Source of the DNA: Bacteroidota bacterium
GTDB lineage: Bacteria > Bacteroidota > Ignavibacteria > Kapaibacteriales > UBA2268
Reading direction: 5' to 3'
Length of the DNA: 61,155 nt
NCBI GenBank assembly: GCA_004322215.1
Contig: SCSM01000034.1
Coordinates: forward strand, 1-61,155
The translations under genes and the position numbers were made by a program. This document shows positions 1-7,314 of the stretch, one piece after another (positions within the stretch are counted from its first letter, which is position 1; the number at the start of each line of letters is the position of its first letter). The notes under the pieces were generated by a model. That model did not search any database and had not been told where the DNA came from. It saw only the letters and a program-made list of their open reading frames with translations.

Positions 1-30
1 TGATGCATTAAAGAGCAGTAGAGCGTTCTT

Positions 31-98
31 TGCCGGTTTCTGTGGTGCTGTAACTGCACGTGTTCCCCACACGGTAACTGTTAGATAGTAAACCGGCA
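31..98. other. Inverted-repeat fold at the window edge, possible structured RNA or element end
   Basis: A 9-bp perfect inverted repeat (31-39 with 90-98) closes a segment that can form inner hairpins. One pairs CGTGT (59-63) with ACACG (69-73) around a TCCCC loop. An alternative pairs TGTGG (41-45) with CCACA (67-71). The stretch is visibly more GC-rich than the DNA after it. It could be the 3' part of a structured RNA or the end of an element whose remainder lies outside the window. I do not recognise a family. Confidence 0.3.
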
Positions 99-154
99 CT
101 ATTTAAACACAAATATATATGATATGATATTATTAACAATTATGGAGTAAAGAT

Positions 155-373
155 ATGTTTATGATTTCGTATGTAGTATTGGATGAATTATATAATTATT
201 ATCCGATAGTAAAATTTTCAAAAACAAGAGAAAAAGCAGAAGAAGTAGAATCACTGGTTCACGAGGAAATTGAAAAACAATCATCAAGATTGGATGAGCT
301 ATATGATGGTAAGATAGTTGGAGAACCTTATCTTCAAGAAATTGATTTTAAAGTTTTTGTTTCGGAGGATTAA
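155..373 (+). CDS. Small hypothetical protein, 72 aa
   Basis: A short acidic protein with no family I recognise. A GGAG ribosome binding site at 144-147 lies 7 bases before the ATG, which supports the start. A second Met at residue 3 would also fit. The first third is hydrophobic and aromatic (YVVLDELYNYYPIV). The middle is Glu/Lys-rich and probably helical. The stop is directly followed by another small gene whose ribosome binding site lies inside this gene's end, so the two are probably co-translated. The setting next to recombinases suggests accessory or mobile DNA. No function can be assigned. Confidence 0.5.
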   Translation: MFMISYVVLDELYNYYPIVKFSKTREKAEEVESLVHEEIEKQSSRLDELYDGKIVGEPYLQEIDFKVFVSED

Positions 374-374
374 A

Positions 375-578
375 ATGAAAAATGATATTAAATGCTTTTG
401 TCCGAAATGTAATGAATCAGCGAATCAAATTGTAATCAGTTTGGAGCATGATATAGTTCTTCGCTGGGACAATAAAGAACAGATTTATATAGTTGCAGAT
501 GACAGCTTCAATTTTTCTGATGTTAGTTCAATCATCTGTTCAAATTGCTTAGCAGAATTAAATCAAGAAAATAAATAA
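375..578 (+). CDS. Small CxxC...CxxC protein, 67 aa
   Basis: I start this at the ATG at 375, one base after the previous stop, because GGAGG sits at 364-368. An upstream in-frame ATG at 318 would overlap the previous gene and lacks this site. The protein has CPKC near residues 8-11 and CSNC near residues 56-59, a spacing that could bind one zinc in a ribbon fold. There is no recognisable catalytic domain. It forms a two-gene unit with the protein before it. One copy of the 11-mer GAGCATGATAT (444-454) lies within the coding sequence, and a 13-bp repeat starts at its last base. Confidence 0.5.
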   Translation: MKNDIKCFCPKCNESANQIVISLEHDIVLRWDNKEQIYIVADDSFNFSDVSSIICSNCLAELNQENK

Positions 579-590
579 TATCATGCTTAT
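578..590 (-). repeat. Left arm of 13-bp perfect inverted repeat around recombinase 1
   Basis: The 13-mer ATATCATGCTTAT is the exact reverse complement of bases 1591-1603. The two arms enclose about 1 kb that contains only one evident gene, the serine recombinase at 940-1563. The 9-base core GCATGATAT also occurs at 446-454, 627-635 and 1128-1136. Together this looks like a recombinase site family or element ends. Confidence 0.55.
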
Positions 591-939
591 ATACTTTTTG
601 AAATATAATACTGCTGATTATTGTGAGCATGATATATAATGACAGTAATAATGTTCAGTGTTTATAATTAACTATTCTTGAAAAATTGAATGGTGAACGT
701 TTATCACAGTTTTAATTAGAATAGAATCATAATTAAGTAGAATTAACATGATAGAAACAAAGAACAGATATAAGGCAAAAAGTAATGATAAATATATAAT
801 CGACGGTTATATTCTTTAAATACTAACTACATAAATGGTTGACTTATCTAACTAAAATATTAAGAAAAAAATGTAGATATGACTTTTTCATTACAAACAA
901 GAAAAAATGATTATTTGTATTCACAATTGAAAGTAAAAA
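591..939. other. Gene-free AT-rich stretch upstream of recombinase 1
   Basis: I see no convincing gene here. The stretch holds one forward copy of GAGCATGATAT (625-635), 35 bases after the left inverted-repeat arm, so the two form a head-to-head pair around a short spacer. The rest is AT-rich with many stops in all frames. It is the probable promoter and control region of the recombinase gene, but no clear promoter boxes were found. Confidence 0.4.
625..635 (+). repeat. GAGCATGATAT repeat copy
   Basis: An exact 11-base copy shared with 444-454 and 1126-1136, with the same nine-base core as the 13-bp inverted-repeat arms at 578-590 and 1591-1603. It lies between the left arm and the recombinase gene, where a regulatory or recombination site would be expected. 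Confidence 0.5.
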
Positions 940-1563
940 ATGACAAAAGTAATTGGTTATTGCCGCATTTCGACAACCCTGCAAGACAATGATATTCAGA
1001 AGCAATTATTATTAGAATATGCACAAAAGAATAGAATAATTATTGATGAGTTTATAGAAAGTGAAAGCAGTTCAAGGTTAACACCCAATGAGCGAAAGAT
1101 TGATGAATTGGTAAGTAAACTTAATGAGCATGATATTTTACTTGTGGCTGAACTCAGCCGTTTAGGAAGGAACATGCTTGAGACCTTAAACATTATAAAT
1201 GAACTAACCGAAAAAGGTATAAAGATCATTTTCATCAGGCAACCAGAACTTTCAACGAACTCCCCACATGGCAAACTTCTTATGGCTATCTATAGCTATT
1301 TTGCCGAATCTGAACGTGAGTTTATTTCTATTAGAACGAAAAGCGGACTTGCTACTGCAAGAGCAAAAGGTCAGCTACTCGGAAGACCACGAGGGGCTAA
1401 AAATTCAAATGGGACAAGATTTGACCCATTTAAAGCAGAAATTAAAAATTATTTAAAGATGAAGATACCTGTAAGTTCTATTCTCAAGATAATAAATACT
1501 AAGATGAATGAAAGTGTTAGCTACACTGCATTGAAGTATTTTATTGATAATAACAACTTGTAG
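940..1563 (+). CDS. Serine recombinase (resolvase/invertase family), 207 aa
   Basis: A small serine recombinase that would cut and rejoin DNA through a phosphoserine link. The N-terminal catalytic domain (about residues 1-140) begins with GYCRIS, giving Arg9 and the likely nucleophile Ser11. ELSRLGR (near residues 70-76) supplies further conserved active-site arginines. The long E-helix region ESEREFISIRT follows. The C-terminal part (about 145-207) carries the LGRPRG linker and a helical DNA-binding tail. The length is normal for the resolvase/invertase class and too short for a large serine integrase. The gene lies inside a 13-bp perfect inverted repeat (578-590 and 1591-1603). A near relative follows at 2146. 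I cannot tell from sequence whether it inverts, resolves or moves DNA. Confidence 0.9.
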   Translation: MTKVIGYCRISTTLQDNDIQKQLLLEYAQKNRIIIDEFIESESSSRLTPNERKIDELVSKLNEHDILLVAELSRLGRNMLETLNIINELTEKGIKIIFIRQPELSTNSPHGKLLMAIYSYFAESEREFISIRTKSGLATARAKGQLLGRPRGAKNSNGTRFDPFKAEIKNYLKMKIPVSSILKIINTKMNESVSYTALKYFIDNNNL

Positions 1564-1590
1564 CTAACAACCACAATTTAGAAAAAGATA

Positions 1591-1603
1591 ATAAGCATGA
1601 TAT
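1591..1603 (+). repeat. Right arm of 13-bp perfect inverted repeat around recombinase 1
   Basis: ATAAGCATGATAT lies 28 bases after the recombinase stop and is the exact reverse complement of 578-590. The bases immediately outside the 13 do not match. It also stands just before the next small gene (1640), so inversion between the two arms would exchange the DNA upstream of that gene. Confidence 0.55.
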
Positions 1604-1639
1604 AAGAATTTTATTGATTATTTTAATTAGAGGTAATAT

Positions 1640-1846
1640 ATGAGTACAACAACAAAACAAGGAAATTGCCCGGCATGTGGCAGTGATGAAATTGATTATA
1701 TGGGTGTCCCTGAACATTACGGCAATGAAGCAATTGCTGATTATGAACGGGAAGAAATTGAATACGTATTTGAATGCAGTGATTGTGGACAGCGTTTTCA
1801 GGAAGTATATAGACTGGTTTATCTCAGGACAGAAGCAGTAAATTGA
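1640..1846 (+). CDS. Small double-CxxC zinc-ribbon-like protein, 68 aa
   Basis: The protein has CPAC at residues 10-13 and CSDC near residues 46-49, a classic zinc-ribbon spacing. Both lie in a compact acidic body with several Tyr and Glu residues and end in a short hydrophobic strand. An AGAGG ribosome binding site lies a few bases before the ATG. A good rho-independent terminator follows at 1925, so this is a single-gene unit or the end of one. The role is unknown. Small zinc ribbons of this size are common in mobile regions and can bind DNA, RNA or protein. Its position just beyond the right arm of the recombinase inverted repeat makes recombinase-controlled expression possible but unproven. 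Confidence 0.6.
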   Translation: MSTTTKQGNCPACGSDEIDYMGVPEHYGNEAIADYEREEIEYVFECSDCGQRFQEVYRLVYLRTEAVN

Positions 1847-1924
1847 ATTAATCTGGACTGGTGTGGAATTCCTACTTTAGAATTATCTTTAGGAAGATAC
1901 AGAATTCGTGCAGATAAAATAACT

Positions 1925-1952
1925 AAGGGGGTATTAAAGTCCCCTTTTTTTT
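1925..1952 (+). terminator. Rho-independent terminator
   Basis: AAGGGG (1925-1930) pairs with CCCCTT (1941-1946) around a 10-base loop. The stem runs straight into an eight-T tract. It closes the transcript of the zinc-ribbon gene before the second recombinase. Confidence 0.75.
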
Positions 1953-2145
1953 ACAGAACTAATATATGACCAAAACATTTAATTTATACCTTTCTCAAAT
2001 CAATAAGATATTAAATTTTTCATCCCACTGATATAAATAAAATATTAATGATAAACCAAAATTCATTGTTCAACAATCTCCAAATGAATTGTATAAAATA
2101 ACAAAGGATGTTTTATCATTTATATACAATTTTAGGAAGATAAGA

Positions 2146-2760
2146 ATGAATAAGATAATTGGATACTGCCGAATATCATCCTCGGACCAAAATCTTGATA
2201 CACAGAAACAACTTCTATTGGAATATGCACAAAAGAATAGAATGTTAATTGATGAGATAATTGAAAGTGAGTCTTCAAGCAGACTTTCATATAAAGAAAG
2301 AAAGATTGATGAATTACTAAGCAAATTAGATGTGGATGATATTCTATTGGTTGTAGAATTGAGCCGTCTCGGTAGATCTATGTTGGAGATACTTAATATC
2401 ATTAATGAACTAACTTTAAAAGGTACTAAAATTATTTTCATCAGACAACCGGAACTCTCAACAAATTCATTACATGGAAAACTTCTAACATCTATCTATG
2501 CTTATTTTGCTGAATCTGAACGTGAGTTTATTTCAAATAGAACTAAAGAAGCATTGAGGGTTAAGAAAATGAATGGTATGAAACTCGGTCGCCCTGTTGG
2601 AAGCGGAAGTTCTAAACTTGATGAATATAAAGTTGAGATAGAGGCACTCATAAATAATGGTTCATCTAAACGTTTTATTGCTAAGAGATATGATATTACT
2701 GAGCAAGGTCTGTTTCACTGGCTGAGGAAGAATAATAAGATAAATTCCAAAACAAAATAA
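2146..2760 (+). CDS. Serine recombinase paralog, 204 aa
   Basis: A second small serine recombinase. I choose the ATG at 2146 because AGGAAGA lies 6-12 bases before it and the protein then begins MNKIIGYCRIS, in register with its neighbour. An in-frame upstream ATG (2089) would add an unrelated tail. The catalytic half (residues 1 to about 145) is very close to the recombinase at 940, with Ser11, ELSRLGR and AESEREF all conserved. The last 60 residues are quite different and look like a helix-turn-helix (KRFIAKRYDITEQG). The pair therefore probably shares chemistry but binds different sites. No equally clear inverted repeat flanks this copy. A partial match, GCATGATTAT, lies just after its stop. 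Confidence 0.9.
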   Translation: MNKIIGYCRISSSDQNLDTQKQLLLEYAQKNRMLIDEIIESESSSRLSYKERKIDELLSKLDVDDILLVVELSRLGRSMLEILNIINELTLKGTKIIFIRQPELSTNSLHGKLLTSIYAYFAESEREFISNRTKEALRVKKMNGMKLGRPVGSGSSKLDEYKVEIEALINNGSSKRFIAKRYDITEQGLFHWLRKNNKINSKTK

Positions 2761-2863
2761 TGGTGCTTACAGGCATGATTATGTATAAGTCAGTAATATT
2801 TTTCAAATGATACAATATTTATTATTTTTTTTTAAATAAATTTATAAAATTCTTTTTAATAAA

Positions 2864-4087
2864 TTATTCTTTTTGCAGAGCTTGTATTGGATCAAGTTTT
2901 GCGGCTTTAAGTGCCGGGAAGACCCCGAAAATCAACCCGATTGTAAATGAAAATAATACAGACATTATAACTGAATCAATAGATATATATGTTTGCCATT
3001 GTGTGGTAGCTCCAATAATCCAGGAAATCAAAAGGCCAGTCACCACACCTGAACATCCTCCGGATATACCCAGCATTGAGGACTCAAACAGAAATTGCTG
3101 AACAATATCTTTTTTTCTTGCTCCAACTGATATTCTGAGACCAATTTCAGTAGTACGTTCTCGAATTGAAAGCAGCATCACTGCTAAAACACCAATACCT
3201 CCCACAAATAAAGAAATACTGGCTATGCCGACAATTAGCCATGTAAACAACTGAGATGATTCTCGTTCTGCGATCATAGCATTGAGTTTATTATCTAATG
3301 TAAAATCATTTTCTTTATTTTTAATATTCAGTTTGTGACGTTCCCTTAACAGAAATTCGATTTCTTTTTCTGCAGAATTCATCACTTCTTTTCCCTTCGT
3401 TTTTACAAAAATTCTATTTAGATAATCAATATTTAAGACTCTTCTTAAAGAAGTTTGAATAGGAATAACAACAACATTATCTTCATTGGCACCATCAGGA
3501 CTCATTCCCTTTGAAATCAATGTGCCAATGACTACAAAGGGAATTTTTTCAATAAAAATTGTTTCGCCTATAGGTATTTTATCTCCAAACAAGTTTTTTT
3601 GAACTTGGTTTCCAAGTACCGCAACTCGCTTTGTAAGTTTATCCTCATTATCAGTGAAAAAGCGACCTTGTCTGATTTGAAAATTTTTCACTTCCAGAAA
3701 GTCGGGAGATGCTCCCTGCACCATAGTCATAGTAGCAGTGTTGCTATACTTTATCTTTACATATTTATCTGCTGTAGGTACAGTTTTATCGACAGAAGGG
3801 CATTCTTCTGCAAGAGCCTCGGCATCTTTTAGTTTCAATGATTTTACTTGATTGATAAATTGCTGTCTGCCCATCACCTTGCTGTTTTTTCCCGAATTAA
3901 CTACAATTAAATTAGCTCCCATTTTTTCAAACTGTTCTGTCATTTTCTTTTTTGCTCCATTGCCTATCGACACCATTACCATAACTGTAGTGATTCCTAT
4001 TGATAAACCAATAAGAGCAAAAAAAGTGCGGGTTTTATTAATCAGCAAAGCCTTCCATGATAATTTGATATTTTTTATGTATTTCAT
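2864..4087 (-). CDS. MacB-type ABC transporter permease, 407 aa
   Basis: An inner-membrane FtsX/MacB permease. It has an N-terminal membrane segment (about residues 20-42), then a large periplasmic MacB core domain to about residue 275. Three C-terminal membrane helices follow, with the typical MLLSIRERTTEIGLRISVGA coupling segment facing the ATPase. The length is normal for the split form, where the ATPase is a separate protein. It is the last gene of a four-gene minus-strand operon and starts 10 bases after the previous permease. Two different permeases suggest a heterodimeric transporter. The substrate is unknown; MacB relatives pump out macrolides, peptides or lipids from the periplasm. 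Confidence 0.9.
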   Translation of the reverse strand: MKYIKNIKLSWKALLINKTRTFFALIGLSIGITTVMVMVSIGNGAKKKMTEQFEKMGANLIVVNSGKNSKVMGRQQFINQVKSLKLKDAEALAEECPSVDKTVPTADKYVKIKYSNTATMTMVQGASPDFLEVKNFQIRQGRFFTDNEDKLTKRVAVLGNQVQKNLFGDKIPIGETIFIEKIPFVVIGTLISKGMSPDGANEDNVVVIPIQTSLRRVLNIDYLNRIFVKTKGKEVMNSAEKEIEFLLRERHKLNIKNKENDFTLDNKLNAMIAERESSQLFTWLIVGIASISLFVGGIGVLAVMLLSIRERTTEIGLRISVGARKKDIVQQFLFESSMLGISGGCSGVVTGLLISWIIGATTQWQTYISIDSVIMSVLFSFTIGLIFGVFPALKAAKLDPIQALQKE

Positions 4088-4097
4088 AAAAAAATAC

Positions 4098-5315
4098 CTA
4101 AGATAACGATGCGACAGGATCCAGCAAGGCTGCTTTACGGGCAGGTATAATGCCCGACAAAATTCCGATAATTACAGGGATAAACACTCCAAATAAAATG
4201 CTCTGCCATGGGACAAAAAATGTGAATCCTTGTGAAGTTAGAAAAATCCATGCTCCGGTCAAGCCGATTACCAAACCAATAATTCCGCCAAATAATGAAA
4301 TAACCGATGTTTCTAAAATAAACTGAAATAGTATATCCTTATTACGAGCACCTAATGCTTTTCTTAATCCGATTTCATTTACTCTTCTGGATACAGACAT
4401 AAGCATTATAACGACAATTACCACACCTCCGACCAATAGAGCTATTCCCGAAATCAAGGGTAAGAACAGAGTAAAAACTCTATTCATTTTTCCAATCATT
4501 TCTTTTACAACTACCGGTGTCATTATTGAAAAATCATTTGGTTCGTTATTGTATATAGAATGTCTTTCCCTGAGAATTACGGATATTTTTTTTACTATAT
4601 CATCAATTTTTGCAGGATCATCTACTTCAAGTTTTACTCCAATAATGTAATCAACATTCATAAGCCTTTTCATTAAAGTTGTTATTGGAACGATAACATT
4701 CATATCAAGGTCTGCTCCATGTGGGTCGGCCCCTTTTGGTTCCAATATTCCTTTAACGATAAAAGGCACTGAACCAATGCGGATTTGTGACCCTATTGGA
4801 TCAGAATCCCCGAATAGTTTTTTTGCAATTTTTGTTCCTATAAGTGCTACTCTTGCATTATTTAATTCATCTGCTTTAGAAATATATTCACCTGAAACAA
4901 CACTCCTTCTCCAAACGATTTCACCATCAGCGGAACCACCGCTAATCTGAGTTGAAATATTTTTATTGCCAAATATCACATCTCGCTCAGAAGTTGTTTG
5001 GATGGGAGCATACATAATTATGTCCGGAATTTCTTGCATTATTGCCTCAACGTCTTCAATTTTAAAATTATTGACAGGAGCTTCGGAGAAACGGCCGCTT
5101 CCTAATCCTTCTCTTCCTGAAGTGATGAAGATATTATTGGGATTAAATAAGTTTTTTACTCTCTCGGTAATTTGTTTTTCGGTGCCTTTCCCCATCGAGA
5201 AAGTAAGGCTGAGCGCAGCAATTCCGATCACTATTCCAAGAATCATAAAAAAAGTATTAAGCTTATTTCTTCTTAATATTCTAAAGCTGCTATTTATTAT
5301 TCTAATTTTATTCAT
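4098..5315 (-). CDS. MacB-type ABC transporter permease, 405 aa
   Basis: The second FtsX/MacB permease of the operon. It shows the same layout as its neighbour: one N-terminal helix, a periplasmic core, then three C-terminal helices. The coupling motif reads SRRVNEIGLRKALGARNKDI. It lies between the ATPase gene (30-base gap) and the other permease (10-base gap), so the four proteins are probably made together. Sequence similarity to the second permease is clear in the membrane parts and weaker in the periplasmic part. That fits two half-transporters pairing over one ATPase dimer. Confidence 0.9.
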   Translation of the reverse strand: MNKIRIINSSFRILRRNKLNTFFMILGIVIGIAALSLTFSMGKGTEKQITERVKNLFNPNNIFITSGREGLGSGRFSEAPVNNFKIEDVEAIMQEIPDIIMYAPIQTTSERDVIFGNKNISTQISGGSADGEIVWRRSVVSGEYISKADELNNARVALIGTKIAKKLFGDSDPIGSQIRIGSVPFIVKGILEPKGADPHGADLDMNVIVPITTLMKRLMNVDYIIGVKLEVDDPAKIDDIVKKISVILRERHSIYNNEPNDFSIMTPVVVKEMIGKMNRVFTLFLPLISGIALLVGGVVIVVIMLMSVSRRVNEIGLRKALGARNKDILFQFILETSVISLFGGIIGLVIGLTGAWIFLTSQGFTFFVPWQSILFGVFIPVIIGILSGIIPARKAALLDPVASLS

Positions 5316-5345
5316 AACATTACCAGTAAATTCATAAATATTTTT

Positions 5346-6056
5346 TTAAAGTGTTGCCAATTCAGCTTTTGCATCAAGGGGGTTTTCAACCTTATGGTCA
5401 TCTGTTATTTTTCCATCCTGGATATTGATTATGCGTTGAGCATGTTCCGCAATTTTTTGTTGATGAGTAATTAGAATGATAGTTTTTCCGGATTTGTTCA
5501 ATTCCTGAAATATCTCAACAATTTCAAGACCTGATTTTGAATCAAGATTTCCTGTAGGTTCATCTCCTAAAATAATCTCGGGTTCATTAACAAGCGCACG
5601 TGCTATAGCAACTCTTTGCTGTTGACCTCCTGATAATTCATTCGTCATGTGTTTGCTTCTGTTGCTTAAACCCACTCTTGCTAATGCATTAACTGCTAAT
5701 TTACGAATGTCATTACTATTAGAGTAGATCAAAGGTAATTCAACATTTTCTATTGCAGTCGTTTTCGGCAAAAGATGAAATTTTTGAAATACAAAACCGA
5801 TTTTTCTATTACGGATATTTGCGAGTTCATCATCGGTCAAAGTGCTGACTTCCTTGTCTTCGAGATAATATGAGCCTGAAGTAGGTCTATCCAACATTCC
5901 CAGGATATTCATCATTGTGGATTTTCCTGATCCGGATGCACCAATAACAGCAATAAATTCTCCTTTTTTTATGGTTAGATTTGTATCGTCAAGGGCTCTT
6001 ACCTTTTGCCCTCCATTTTCACCATAAATTTTGGTAATATTTTTTAATTGTATCAT
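5346..6056 (-). CDS. MacB/LolD-type ABC transporter ATPase, 236 aa
   Basis: The energy-supplying subunit of the efflux system. Walker A is GASGSGKST near residue 36, and the Q-loop region reads KIGFVFQKFHLLP. The signature is LSGGQQQRVAIARAL, Walker B is IILGDEPTGNLD, and the switch histidine lies in LITHQ. The insertion-free, roughly 230-residue form is typical of LolD/MacB/FtsE ATPases that work with FtsX-like permeases. It starts 15 bases after the adaptor gene. A short tail beyond residue 220 is family-variable. Confidence 0.95.
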   Translation of the reverse strand: MIQLKNITKIYGENGGQKVRALDDTNLTIKKGEFIAVIGASGSGKSTMMNILGMLDRPTSGSYYLEDKEVSTLTDDELANIRNRKIGFVFQKFHLLPKTTAIENVELPLIYSNSNDIRKLAVNALARVGLSNRSKHMTNELSGGQQQRVAIARALVNEPEIILGDEPTGNLDSKSGLEIVEIFQELNKSGKTIILITHQQKIAEHAQRIINIQDGKITDDHKVENPLDAKAELATL

Positions 6057-6071
6057 TTTTTAGTCCTTTAA

Positions 6072-7106
6072 TTATTTATTTAATATCAGCTTATCGTTTT
6101 CAGACAAACCATTTATGACTTGAGTTAAAGATTTACTTTTAATACCTGTCGTAATTTTTCTTTCTTGAGGTTTGGCATCTTTTAATATATATACATAATT
6201 TTCTCCGTTTTTATGAGTGATTGCTTTATTCGGTATTGCTATTACTTGCTCAGTATTTTCATTAAGAATGTTTACAGTTGTAGTCATTTCAGGACGAATG
6301 GTTTTTCCTTTTCTGTCTGTAATATCAATAATTACAATATAATTAACCACATTATCCATTATTTCTGCTTTTGGATAAATTGCTTTAACAATGCCCTCGA
6401 AAACAATACCCGGATATGTATCGAGTGTGAATTCTGCTTTTTGCTCTTCAGTCACTTTGCTAATGTCTGTTTCGTCAACAAATGCTCTAACTTCAAGTCG
6501 ATTTAAGTCTATGATAGTAAGAAAAGTAGGTGCTGCAAACATGGCAGCAACTGTTTCACCTTCCTGCATTGAAACGGACGACACCACTCCATTTATAGGA
6601 GCAATAATTTTTGTATAATCAAGTTGAATCTTGGCATAGTCCAGACTTGCTTGAAGCTCAGCAACTTGTGCCTGCGCTATTTCAAAATTTTTAGCAGATA
6701 TGTCAAATGTTAGTTTAGATGTTACTTTTTCGAGATAAAGCTTTTCTTGACGTTCTTTGTCAATCTTTGCAAATTTTAAAATAGCATATGCATTGTCCAA
6801 GCTTGCCTTGACCTGGTTATATTTAGCAACATGCTCTAAATCATCGATGCTTGCAAGCAACTCTCCTTTTCTTACAAAATCTCCAATCTTTACATTTAAT
6901 TTTTTAACGATTCCTGAAATCCTTGAGCCTACACGAACTTCAGCTCCCACTTTGCTTTTAACAACCCCGGTTGCCAGCACTGTTGAACCTAATGATTTTT
7001 TTCTTACAATTGTTGTTTCAAATTGGTTTCCATTTGTTTCACTTGTACATGAACTAATTAAGTAAGTGGATACAATCAAATAAATTATAAACATTTGTTT
7101 TTTCAT
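6072..7106 (-). CDS. MacA/HlyD-type periplasmic adaptor lipoprotein, 344 aa
   Basis: A membrane fusion protein that would link the MacB-type pump to an outer-membrane channel. The signal peptide ends in LISSC at residue 20, a lipobox, so it is probably lipid-anchored. A lipoyl/barrel-sandwich half-motif follows (RVGSRISGIVKKLNVKIGDF), then a coiled-coil hairpin at about residues 85-160. The second lipoyl half and beta-barrel (APINGVVSSVSMQEGETV) complete the fold. It is the first gene of the four-gene operon. No TolC-like outer-membrane gene is present here, so the channel must be encoded elsewhere. Confidence 0.92.
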   Translation of the reverse strand: MKKQMFIIYLIVSTYLISSCTSETNGNQFETTIVRKKSLGSTVLATGVVKSKVGAEVRVGSRISGIVKKLNVKIGDFVRKGELLASIDDLEHVAKYNQVKASLDNAYAILKFAKIDKERQEKLYLEKVTSKLTFDISAKNFEIAQAQVAELQASLDYAKIQLDYTKIIAPINGVVSSVSMQEGETVAAMFAAPTFLTIIDLNRLEVRAFVDETDISKVTEEQKAEFTLDTYPGIVFEGIVKAIYPKAEIMDNVVNYIVIIDITDRKGKTIRPEMTTTVNILNENTEQVIAIPNKAITHKNGENYVYILKDAKPQERKITTGIKSKSLTQVINGLSENDKLILNK

Positions 7107-7314
7107 ATTGTTTAAGAAATAAGTAGTTAGTAATAAATTTACAATAATTATATATTTTTGACCATTCGTTTGTTAAAAGTTCCCCCCTTTTTATTATTAC
7201 TTTTGGGGTTAAAAAATTACAAAAATATTGTGATTATACGACACAAAACAAATGATATTAGACCGAATGTACCCATTAGGACTAATGATTTATAAGTGTT
7301 TTAAATTCAGACTA

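Noticed and set aside
996-1274. 92-codon frame antisense to recombinase 1, and the similar one antisense to recombinase 2
   Set aside because: Both are mirror frames of the conserved catalytic domain and appear in both paralogs for that reason alone.
1888-2142. 12-bp direct repeat TTTAGGAAGATA at 1888-1899 and 2131-2142
   Set aside because: The second copy is simply the ribosome binding site region of recombinase 2, and the length is within reach of chance in AT-rich DNA.
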